From SKVL01 sp051747785 (lineage in GTDB: Bacteria > Patescibacteriota > Minisyncoccia > Phycocordibacterales > CSBR16-193), in contig JBNJGN010000029.1 of NCBI GenBank assembly GCA_051747785.1, forward strand, positions 1-7,968: DNA of 7,968 bases, in the 5' to 3' direction. The notes under the pieces are model-generated. The model saw only the letters and a program-made list of their open reading frames with translations. It had not been told where the DNA came from and made no database searches. Positions within the stretch are counted from its first letter, which is position 1; every line of letters begins with the position of its first letter. The position numbers and the translations under genes are program-made. Positions 1 through 4,904 of the stretch are shown piece by piece.

Positions 1-1
1 T

Positions 2-184
2 TGGAAAGATGTTAATCAGAAGTTCAAAAATAACTTTGAAGAAACTTTATCCTTTATTTTGGAATCCTTGGATGTAAAAACGAGAGCGGATCTTGAAGAT
101 TACGCTAATGAATTAATTGCTCAAATAGCCGAGATGAAGTTAGAAAAACTGGGAAATAAGATTCAGCCACCTTCAGGCTATTAG
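2..184 (+). CDS. 3' end of an unidentified protein gene (partial)
   Basis: The frame is open from the left edge to a TAG at 182-184 and gives the last 60 residues of a protein that starts outside the window. The tail is hydrophilic and probably helical, with LDVKTRADLEDYANELIAQI near the middle and a Pro-rich end (QPPSGY). The 'hinge then Asp/Glu-rich helix' pattern weakly recalls the C-terminus of phasin-like or coiled-coil proteins, but this is too little to name a family. A good terminator follows about 15 bases after the stop, which supports this as a true gene end. No membrane segment or catalytic motif is visible. Confidence 0.6.
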   Translation, partial: WKDVNQKFKNNFEETLSFILESLDVKTRADLEDYANELIAQIAEMKLEKLGNKIQPPSGY

Positions 185-199
185 ATTCAAATTCTTTAA

Positions 200-240
200 A
201 AAGCCCAATTAAAAGAATTTTTGGGTTTTCTTTGATTTTT
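200..240 (+). terminator. Rho-independent terminator after the left-edge gene
   Basis: Arm AAAGCCCAA (200-208) pairs with TTGGGTTTT (221-229), with one G-U pair and a 12-base loop. A T-rich tract follows (226-240). It lies directly after the TAG at 184, as expected for the end of that transcript. The first of the two 62-bp direct repeats begins inside its T tract. Confidence 0.7.
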
Positions 241-289
241 CTGAGTTTAAATAGTGAATTTGATATAGTGACGATGAGGGTGGGGTAAA
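228..289 (+). repeat. 62-bp direct repeat, copy 1
   Basis: This copy matches 3070-3131 at 59 of 62 positions; the differences are at 235, 262 and 273. It contains the heptamer ATAGTGA twice, 14 bases apart (251-257 and 265-271), and ends in GAGGGTGGGGTAAA. It lies between the terminator of the previous gene and the likely promoter of the membrane-protein gene, so a regulatory role is possible. Together with copy 2 it brackets the block from the membrane protein to the zinc-ribbon frame. Confidence 0.85.
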
Positions 290-293
290 AATG

Positions 294-302
294 TGATATA
301 GT
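294..302 (+). promoter_or_regulatory. Candidate extended -10 promoter for the membrane-protein gene
   Basis: TG-A-TATAGT (294-302) is an extended -10 element with five of six matches to TATAAT. No good -35 sits 17 bases upstream, but extended -10 promoters often do without one. Transcription would begin near 309, about 30 bases before the ATG at 339. It lies just downstream of repeat copy 1. Confidence 0.45.
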
Positions 303-338
303 AAAAATCAATGAAGAAGTCTGATTTAAAAGTTTGAG

Positions 339-1055
339 ATGTCTATAGTAACCATAATAAATTATATTCTTCTAACGATTCTTTTTTTAATAACAATCGT
401 GTTTCTTGTTTGCAAAAGAAAGGCTGGCACAAAAAAAGACTCTTATTTAAAAAAAGCTGCAGATGATTCGGATTCTTTGGCTTTTACTGAAAAAGAAGAA
501 CCTATCGAAGAGGACCTTTTTCTTCAGCGATCCACTCCTCAAAAAAGGCGAACAAAGTGGAGAATTTTTTTTTATTTAATATTTTTTGTAAGCCTCGTTT
601 TTTTAATTGTATATTGGGTGCAAGACGTACAAAAACCAGAATCTTTGTCGAATTTGATAGTGTCAAAAGAACAGATTGATGAATTTTTAAATTATGTAGA
701 TCCGTACGAAGAGCTTAGGAGACGTGAAAAGCGCGGTGATATATGGGATTTAAAAACAGTTTTTGTGGGTCCAGTATACGCAGATTGGGATAAAAGTATT
801 CAAATACCTGCACCAGCAAAGGAAGAAGTCGTTAAGGTTGAAGTCTTTGTTTTTTCGGGTCGACTTGATGTTCGAGGATCAAGGCCTGGTCCTAGATTTT
901 ACGACCCACCTCCTGATAGGATAAGTGTTAACCATCAGTTAGTGGGGGGTAAAGGACAAGGTTTGCTTTTAGAGCTTAGAAGCGTAGATCATCCCATAAC
1001 ATATGTAAAGGTGTGGGCCTGGAAACAAGATTTTGCTGAATATCTTAAATATTAA
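339..1055 (+). CDS. Two-pass membrane protein with soluble C-terminal domain, hypothetical
   Basis: The protein has 238 residues. There are two clear membrane segments, at about residues 5-25 and 75-94. Between them is a charged loop (about 26-73) flanked by CKRKAGTKK and QKRRTK. By the positive-inside rule the loop is cytoplasmic and the 140-residue C-terminal part lies outside the membrane. That part has an acidic/basic helical stretch (DPYEELRRREKRGD, 121-134) and then a probably beta-rich region with a Pro/Gly patch (RGSRPGPRFYDPPPDR). I recognise no family or catalytic motif. No Shine-Dalgarno site precedes the ATG. It lies 101 bases upstream of the SPFH-like gene in the same direction, and a joint role at the membrane is an inference from that. 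Codon use is AT-rich like that gene and unlike clpB. Confidence 0.85.
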   Translation: MSIVTIINYILLTILFLITIVFLVCKRKAGTKKDSYLKKAADDSDSLAFTEKEEPIEEDLFLQRSTPQKRRTKWRIFFYLIFFVSLVFLIVYWVQDVQKPESLSNLIVSKEQIDEFLNYVDPYEELRRREKRGDIWDLKTVFVGPVYADWDKSIQIPAPAKEEVVKVEVFVFSGRLDVRGSRPGPRFYDPPPDRISVNHQLVGGKGQGLLLELRSVDHPITYVKVWAWKQDFAEYLKY

Positions 1056-1071
1056 TAACATTTATATTTTT

Positions 1072-1100
1072 TTTACAAAATAATATTTTTACTATATAAT
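1072..1100 (+). promoter_or_regulatory. Near-consensus sigma-70 promoter for the SPFH-like gene
   Basis: TTTACA (-35, 1072-1077) and TATAAT (-10, 1095-1100) are separated by exactly 17 bases. Transcription would start near 1107, about 50 bases before the ATG at 1157. A second, weaker extended -10 (TGATAAAAT, 1111-1119) lies just downstream. This implies the SPFH-like gene can be transcribed apart from the gene at 339, and that the Cys-rich genes behind it share its transcript. Confidence 0.7.
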
Positions 1101-1156
1101 CAAAATATTGTGATAAAATTGACGAGTTTAACTTTATTATTTCAAAGCTTACGAAA

Positions 1157-2482
1157 ATGATTTGGTCATTGATTATCACCCTTTCATTATTGCTGTTGAA
1201 CTTGGGCCTGCTCACAGCGATCATGCTTTACTGTGCCCATCTTGGCTGGTATTTTGTTAAAATAAAACAAGAAAGTATTGTTTTCATAAACAAAGGCGAA
1301 TCTATGAAGGCTATTTGGCCAAATGTTAAAGGTCATATGCTTTCCAAGGAAGAAGATTTTGAAGGCAGACGTTGGCTTGTGAGAGCAAAAAGCAGAGAGG
1401 AAAGTGAAAATCGTTTTTTTGAAGATTCTTCAAAAATTACAAGTTGGTTTGAAAAAAAAATTTGGAACAAATTCGGAATAAGATTCATAGGTATTTTTTG
1501 GCCCTATGAAGATGTATATAAAATTAAAACAGATCAAGGCTTAGGAAAAGAAGAAGCTGAACATTTACATTTTTTGAATTATCGTCCTTTATCGGTAAAA
1601 GGAGTAGAATTTGGGGGGGATACCTCCAAAATAGATTTACAATTGAGATTGATATTCCAAATAGTTATTCCGGAAATACCAGTTTATCAATATCAAGGCA
1701 AGTATTTTGAGTTGCTTGATGGGGTAATAAAAGCAGCAATTGTCGATTTTTTTGGAACTCATCAAGTTGCGGTGCATAGAGAAACAGGGGAGTTTGCTCA
1801 TGACACGTATAACCCAGAGTCAGGATTGTATGGAATGTCCCCAAGTCAATACAAAGAAAAATATTCACCCAGCCCTTTAACATTTGAATATTGGTTAAAA
1901 ATAAAAAAGACAAGCGATTCCCCAATGAAAAAATTGTTACGCTCATTAAACGTCACAAAAGAATATTATGAGACAGTAAATAATTGTGAGGGAAAAGAGG
2001 ATCTGGCTGAATTAGTAAAAAAATTAACCGATGGATTTGATGGGGATATTTATGTTGGAAAAGAAAAATTTGAAAAAATTGTTGATGGAGATGGTTTGAT
2101 ACCTAAATTTGGTTTTGCTTTAGTTGATTTTAGAGTACTCGGATGGGAGGTTGATTCTAATACAGTTGAATTATCTGAAACGTTAATGAGAAAAGAAATA
2201 GAAATACATAAAGCTGAAAGTGCCAGAAGAGAAGCTTTTGGTCTTCGGGATGCAATCACATTAAAAGCCATGGGCGAATCTAGGCGTATTGAACTTATTT
2301 TTCAATCATTAATTCAGCAAGGAGAAAGCCATGAATCAGCAGCACGAATGATGGATACTTTAATGAAAATGGAGAATATTAAAGAAAGTCAGATTACAAC
2401 TTATGTAGAAGGAGGAGAAAAGAAGCATTCGGTTATTGTTGGAACCCAACCATCTTCTAAGAAAAATAATGAGAACAAATAA
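1157..2482 (+). CDS. SPFH/band-7-like membrane-anchored protein
   Basis: The protein has 441 residues. One N-terminal membrane segment (about residues 4-28) is followed directly by a strand reading WYFVKIKQESIVFINKGE, like the opening of SPFH domains (stomatin/prohibitin/flotillin). A long middle region follows (about 50-335), with beta strands near 145-175 and 315-335. Near the end is a charged helical segment (343-385; RKEIEIHKAESARREAFGLR then AMGESRRIE), typical of the Glu/Ala-rich helix after SPFH domains, which drives oligomerisation. The tail is polar (SSKKNNENK). Known family members scaffold membrane microdomains or regulate membrane proteases; no catalytic site is visible here. The middle is longer than in canonical stomatins. 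The ATG has no Shine-Dalgarno site but sits about 50 bases behind a strong promoter. The next gene overlaps its end by 14 bases. Confidence 0.72.
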   Translation: MIWSLIITLSLLLLNLGLLTAIMLYCAHLGWYFVKIKQESIVFINKGESMKAIWPNVKGHMLSKEEDFEGRRWLVRAKSREESENRFFEDSSKITSWFEKKIWNKFGIRFIGIFWPYEDVYKIKTDQGLGKEEAEHLHFLNYRPLSVKGVEFGGDTSKIDLQLRLIFQIVIPEIPVYQYQGKYFELLDGVIKAAIVDFFGTHQVAVHRETGEFAHDTYNPESGLYGMSPSQYKEKYSPSPLTFEYWLKIKKTSDSPMKKLLRSLNVTKEYYETVNNCEGKEDLAELVKKLTDGFDGDIYVGKEKFEKIVDGDGLIPKFGFALVDFRVLGWEVDSNTVELSETLMRKEIEIHKAESARREAFGLRDAITLKAMGESRRIELIFQSLIQQGESHESAARMMDTLMKMENIKESQITTYVEGGEKKHSVIVGTQPSSKKNNENK

Positions 2483-2714
2483 TCTAACAATATCTAATAC
2501 AGGAATTTGCAAATATTCAATGCTAAAAAAAGACAAAAAAGGACCTTGGGGAAATATGTCATGCGAAGCAACGCTACGATTAATAGAAGAAGAAAAAAGT
2601 CGAATACTAGATCCTTTTGAGAGAAATGCTGTTTTTACCCACTGTACAATTTGTTGTAAGTGTCGTGAAATTCAATTAGAGGTAATTGATGAGCTTATAA
2701 ATAGAAGATTGTAA
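2469..2714 (+). CDS. Small Cys-rich protein, possible zinc binder
   Basis: The protein has 81 residues from the ATG at 2469, which overlaps the SPFH-like gene by 14 bases; an in-frame ATG at 2436 would add 11 residues. Cysteines lie at 14, 32, 59, 62, 63 and 65, with His58, and the cluster reads HCTICCKC. The spacing would suit a zinc or other metal site, but the pattern matches no family I can name. A charged helix precedes the cluster (LRLIEEEKSRILDPFERNA, 37-55) and another follows it. There is no signal peptide, so it is probably cytoplasmic. The overlap implies translational coupling with the SPFH-like gene. I prefer 2469 because 2436 needs a longer overlap and neither start has a ribosome site. 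Confidence 0.6.
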   Translation: MRTNNLTISNTGICKYSMLKKDKKGPWGNMSCEATLRLIEEEKSRILDPFERNAVFTHCTICCKCREIQLEVIDELINRRL

Positions 2715-2715
2715 T

Positions 2716-2922
2716 TTGAATATTTATGAGTTATTTTTACGATTAATGCCTTAAAAAAGATGTGACATATGTAATAAAGAATATAATTTAGAGGATCTTC
2801 TTCGTTGCCCAAATTGCGGCACTTGGCTGTGTTCAGGGGGGATTAGACAATATACATTGTTTGGAATTTCGACCTCATCTTATCGAGGTTGTCCGTGTTG
2901 CAAAGAACAAATGGATATTTAA
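2716..2922 (+). pseudogene. Zinc-ribbon reading frame lacking a usable start (in-frame TAA at 2752)
   Basis: From 2755 the frame encodes KRCDICNKEYNLEDLL, then RCPNCGTWLC, and later GCPCCKEQMDI before TAA at 2920-2922. The CxxC, CPxC, C and CPCC pattern is that of a small zinc ribbon or RING-like finger. No ATG or GTG lies between the TAA at 2752 and the finger. Upstream in the same frame are a TTG at 2716, one base after the previous stop, and an ATG at 2746 (ATG CCT TAA AAA AGA). A single change, such as TTA to TAA at 2752, would explain the break. It may be a recent pseudogene, a readthrough product, or a sequencing error next to the A6 run at 2753-2758. Both this frame and its upstream neighbour are Cys-rich, so they may form a pair. 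Confidence 0.5.
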
Positions 2923-2970
2923 AAAAGTTTAGAAACAACTCTTAAATAATAGCTGGAAGATTAAATATCC
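2913..2970. repeat. 10-bp perfect inverted repeat with 38-base loop
   Basis: GGATATTTAA (2913-2922) is matched by TTAAATATCC (2961-2970). The left arm contains the stop codon of the zinc-ribbon frame. No T tract follows, so it is a poor terminator candidate; it could stabilise the 3' end of the transcript. The composition is AT-rich, so chance is possible. Confidence 0.3.
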
Positions 2971-3069
2971 ACATTCTTCTATAAATTGTCTGTGCTTTTC
3001 AAAAGGTAATTTTGAAGTTATTATATCCTATCTTTCATAAAGGGGAATAATTTTGAACTTTTTATTATT

Positions 3070-3131
3070 TTCTTTGCTTTTTCTGAGTTTAAATAGTGAA
3101 TTTAATATAGTGACAATGAGGGTGGGGTAAA
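3070..3131 (+). repeat. 62-bp direct repeat, copy 2
   Basis: This is the second copy of 228-289 (59/62 identical, same orientation, 2842 bases apart). It keeps the paired ATAGTGA-like heptamers and the GAGGGTGGGGTAAA end. No gene follows for about 860 bases, so if copy 1 is a promoter-proximal control element, this copy has no obvious target. Similarity stops at the same point in both copies. Confidence 0.85.
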
Positions 3132-3158
3132 TACAACAAACAAGATAATTTTAAACCT

Positions 3159-3200
3159 GGGAACGATAATTTTTGATAAATTATTGTTAAAATTTTCCCC
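3159..3200. other. Stem-loop, AT-rich
   Basis: CGATAATTT (3164-3172) pairs with AAATTATTG (3178-3186) around a 5-base loop, with one G-U pair. The flanking GGGAA (3159-3163) can extend it with TTCCC (3195-3199) across a bulge. It lies 28 bases after repeat copy 2. It could end or protect a transcript; no gene is attached to it. Confidence 0.35.
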
Positions 3201-3242
3201 GTGAAAGATTTTTATAGTATTTTATAGAAAAACCAGCTTATC

Positions 3243-3276
3243 CGAGCGACTCGTAATTCCTCGCTCTAATAGGAAT
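3243..3276. other. Three overlapping alternative hairpins
   Basis: Three perfect short stems compete for the same bases: CGAG/CTCG (3243-3246 with 3250-3253), GAGCGA/TCGCTC (3244-3249 with 3261-3266) and ATTCCT/AGGAAT (3256-3261 with 3271-3276). Mutually exclusive stems are a feature of switch-like leader RNAs, but no reading frame follows closely and the stems are only 4-6 bp. Confidence 0.25.
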
Positions 3277-3322
3277 ATATAAATAAGAATAAAGAGTTAT
3301 GAATTAAATAATAGTAAGAGAT

Positions 3323-3362
3323 AATAATAAAGAACTTCGGAATGTTGCTGGCGGTTATTATT
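3323..3362. other. Inverted repeat AATAATAA/TTATTATT
   Basis: An 8-bp A/T stem (3323-3330 with 3355-3362) encloses a 24-base loop that is richer in G+C than its surroundings. It is weak on its own and is recorded because this 1-kb stretch has no gene. Confidence 0.2.
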
Positions 3363-3430
3363 CACCACTTAAGATCTTACGCAAAGATTCTCTTTGTAAT
3401 ATGTTATCAAAATTCATTCAACTTTTTAAC

Positions 3431-3450
3431 TAATTGTATATATACAATTA
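3431..3450. promoter_or_regulatory. Perfect 20-bp palindrome, operator-like
   Basis: TAATTGTATATATACAATTA is identical to its reverse complement. A palindrome of this length is typical of a binding site for a dimeric repressor. It lies 20 bases before a strong SD-like purine tract, as an operator would in front of a gene, but no intact start codon follows. The sequence is all A/T except four bases, so chance is not excluded. Confidence 0.4.
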
Positions 3451-3470
3451 TATTTTATAAATAAAATAAT

Positions 3471-3544
3471 AAGGAGGAGGGGGGGGACATAGACCCTAGT
3501 CCAAAAAAAGATGATGTAGTATTAGATTATCTTCCACTGCCGTG
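3471..3544 (+). other. SD-like purine tract, G8 run and short start-less reading frame
   Basis: AAGGAGG (3471-3477) is the best Shine-Dalgarno match seen in the window and runs into eight G bases (3479-3486). The frame through it reads KEEGGDIDPSPKKDDVVLDY and ends LPLP at a TGA (3542-3544). A stop at 3462-3464 lies upstream and there is no ATG. Placed after the palindrome, it looks like the remnant of a regulated gene whose start was lost, perhaps through slippage in the G run. The peptide matches nothing I recognise. Confidence 0.25.
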
Positions 3545-3554
3545 AAGAACCGCT

Positions 3555-3668
3555 TTAAAAGTCTGTAAATGTTATAGGTTTACTGGATTCAGCTAAGAAT
3601 GGAATAAAAATGCTTGCGTCATTTTTCTCCTCAAAAATAGTTCTAACATCCTCTACGATGGCACCCAA
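3555..3668 (-). pseudogene. Minus-strand short reading frame (EDVRT peptide), copy A
   Basis: On the minus strand a TTG at 3666-3668 opens 37 codons reading LGAIVEDVRTIFEEKNDASI and on to FTDF before TAA at 3555-3557. The matching frame in repeat copy B (4580-4681) is alike over the first 25 residues, 17 of them identical, and most changes are conservative or synonymous. That argues the repeat was once coding. No ATG or ribosome site is seen; a stop lies 17 codons upstream of the TTG. It is best read as the degenerate C-terminal end of a duplicated gene, or possibly a tiny peptide gene. Confidence 0.35.
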
Positions 3669-3915
3669 AAATAAGGAGCTGAGCGCGCATGCGATCAGCG
3701 ACTATAATTTTGGAGTGTGCTGGGAGCGCTAGCGAGCAGTGCACCCAAAAAGTTAAATAAGGAGCGAAGCGACTATATTTTTGGTTTGTGCTGGGAGCCT
3801 TCGAAGAAGGCGAGCAGTGCACCCAAATGAGATATTTCGACTATATTTTTGGCGTACATTCGCTCCGATTGGTATCTTTGATGTGATGGGAGCGTAAGCG
3901 AGCAATGCAACTCAA
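3595..3915. repeat. Tandem hairpin-rich repeat array, long copy (A)
   Basis: The motif CGACTATATTTTTGG occurs at 3699 (one mismatch), 3770 and 3838, giving a 68-71 base period. Each motif follows a GCACCCAAA box (3661, 3741, 3819), so CCAAA and TTTGG can pair around an inner hairpin. The inner part varies: GCTGA/TCAGC with CGCATGCG (3678-3699), GAGCGAAGCGA (3762-3772), or nothing. Between units lie linkers with GCTGGGAGC and CGAGCAGTGC around variable centres, one a perfect GCCTTC/GAAGGC stem (3797-3811). The array precedes the SGNH hydrolase; a short copy follows it. No coding potential is seen on the plus strand. Confidence 0.75.
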
Positions 3916-3975
3916 GTGAGAGTTATTTTATGAGGTTTTTATAGATGATCTGATGGAAGGATTTATTAAATAATC

Positions 3976-3984
3976 TGTTATAAT
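3976..3984 (+). promoter_or_regulatory. Perfect extended -10 box giving a leaderless start
   Basis: TG-T-TATAAT (3976-3984) is a perfect extended -10 element. Its last base is seven positions before the ATG at 3991, so transcription should start at or next to the A of the start codon. No convincing -35 is seen at the right spacing. Confidence 0.6.
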
Positions 3985-3990
3985 CGTTCT

Positions 3991-4602
3991 ATGACGACAG
4001 TTTGTATTTTTGGCGATAGTATTGTTTGGGGAGCTTTTGACCCAGAAGGAGGAGGTTGGGCTACTCGACTACGCAATGCATACGAAGCTCAGGGTCTACC
4101 TGTAGATAAAGACACCGATGTCTATAATCTGGGTGTATCGGGAGACAATACGGAGGATTTGCTTGAAAGATTCGATGTTGAAGCGGCTGCCCGAGAGCCA
4201 AGTACGATCATGTTCGCTATTGGTATAAACGATTCACATCTTGTGATCTCAAAAGATGAGAACAGAGTTCCCATCTTGCAATTTGAAAAAAATATCAACA
4301 CACTGCTGAATAAAGCCAAAGAGATTACTTCAAAGATTGCTTTTATAGGACTGACTCCGGTGGATGAGTCGAAAACCACTCCAGTTCCTTGGAACACTGA
4401 CAAAAATTGCACAAAAGAAAACAGAGATAAATATGATGCTATGATTAAAAACTTTTGCAAGGAAAATAATATTCCATATCTTAGTATGGAAGAAGTGATT
4501 ACATTTGAGGAGTTATCGGACGGCCTTCATCCGAACGTAACAGGTCATCAAAAGATGTTTGAAGCAGTAAAGGGATTTATCAAACAAAAGGACTTGCTAT
4601 AA
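3991..4602 (+). CDS. SGNH/GDSL-family hydrolase
   Basis: The protein has 203 residues, usual for a compact single-domain SGNH hydrolase (esterase, lipase or acyl-hydrolase). The four blocks are present: FGDS with nucleophile Ser10, LGVSGDN with the oxyanion Gly near 48-51, GIND (78-81) with the oxyanion Asn80, and DGLHP with catalytic Asp177 and His180. The substrate cannot be told from sequence. There is no signal peptide, since FGDS begins at residue 7, so the enzyme is probably cytoplasmic. The start at 3991 is fixed because the first block is so close to it. There is no ribosome site, and the -10 box position predicts a leaderless mRNA. It stands alone, bracketed by copies of the hairpin repeat; its last 23 bases overlap a minus-strand frame in the downstream copy. 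Confidence 0.9.
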   Translation: MTTVCIFGDSIVWGAFDPEGGGWATRLRNAYEAQGLPVDKDTDVYNLGVSGDNTEDLLERFDVEAAAREPSTIMFAIGINDSHLVISKDENRVPILQFEKNINTLLNKAKEITSKIAFIGLTPVDESKTTPVPWNTDKNCTKENRDKYDAMIKNFCKENNIPYLSMEEVITFEELSDGLHPNVTGHQKMFEAVKGFIKQKDLL

Positions 4603-4681
4603 GCTCAAGAGCGGGAATATAAATGGTTACATCATTTCTCTTTTCAAAAACAGTTCTAACATCTTCCACGACGGCACCCAA
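4580..4681 (-). pseudogene. Minus-strand short reading frame (EDVRT peptide), copy B
   Basis: A minus-strand TTG at 4679-4681 opens LGAVVEDVRTVFEKRNDVTI and ends SPFV before TGA at 4580-4582, inside the antisense of the hydrolase 3' end. It is the counterpart of 3555-3668; after about 25 residues the two diverge. A stop lies seven codons upstream of the TTG and there is no ATG. The call rests only on the conserved reading frame between the two copies. Confidence 0.35.
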
Positions 4682-4753
4682 AAAAGCTGAGCGCGTATGC
4701 GATCAGCGACTATATTTTTGGCGTACATTCGCTCCGCTTGGTATCTTTTATGT
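4607..4753. repeat. Hairpin-rich repeat, short copy (B)
   Basis: This copy begins 5 bases after the hydrolase stop. 4633-4679 matches 3620-3666 (40/47), 4685-4721 matches 3677-3713 (35/37), and 4707-4753 matches 3838-3884 (45/47). So it carries the left end of array A's first unit joined to the right end of its third unit, with the middle missing. It forms one nested stem: CCAAAAA and GCTGA pair with TCAGC and TTTTTGG (4678-4721). It may also fold as an mRNA 3' structure for the hydrolase, although there is no clean T tract. Confidence 0.75.
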
Positions 4754-4787
4754 AAGTGAAGTGGGGTCTGAGATTTGCGCTAATCAT
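4710..4787 (-). other. Minus-strand micro-ORF (25 codons) within repeat B
   Basis: An ATG at 4785-4787 on the minus strand opens MISANLRPHFTYIKDTKRSE and ends CTPKI before TAG at 4710-4712. Array A holds the same end in frame, IKDTNRSECTPKI and a TAG, at about 3838-3880. Only one residue differs in that shared stretch. No ribosome site is seen. It may be a peptide gene, or the end of a former longer gene to which the EDVRT frame also belonged in another frame. Confidence 0.2.
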
Positions 4788-4853
4788 GGTTACTGATCTT
4801 AGAAAATCTTTTCAGTTTTCTCTGCCTACTTTTTAGAAGTAATTATTTATCTG

Positions 4854-4862
4854 TGCTAAAAT
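4854..4862 (+). promoter_or_regulatory. Candidate extended -10 promoter for the TM_helix gene
   Basis: TG-C-TAAAAT (4854-4862) matches an extended -10 element. Transcription would begin near 4869, giving a leader of about 36 bases with AAGGAT (4885-4890). That is a weak ribosome site set 14 bases before the ATG at 4905. No clear -35 is seen. Confidence 0.45.
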
Positions 4863-4904
4863 TAGATGAAGGTCGAATTTTAATAAGGATAATCAAAAAA
4901 TAAT

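Noticed and set aside
105..311. Minus-strand frame over the left-edge gene end and terminator
   Set aside because: It runs through a terminator and the 62-bp repeat, is AT-rich, and shows no domain.
1665..2271. Two minus-strand frames inside the SPFH-like gene
   Set aside because: They are antisense to a well supported gene and show no recognisable motif.
3230..3300. tRNA-like folding near the short hairpins
   Set aside because: No acceptor stem, T-arm GTTCGA-type sequence or full cloverleaf could be formed.
4122..4460. Minus-strand frame inside the SGNH hydrolase gene
   Set aside because: It is antisense to catalytic blocks of a complete enzyme; the hydrophobic translation is a by-product of the opposite strand.
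3595..4753. CRISPR array
   Set aside because: The ~70-base period, variable inner hairpins and only three units do not fit the short identical repeats and unique spacers of CRISPR, and no cas gene is present.
3595..4753. Integron attC sites flanking a gene cassette
   Set aside because: I looked for GTTRRRY and RYYYAAC core sites at the repeat ends and found none; no integrase is in the window.
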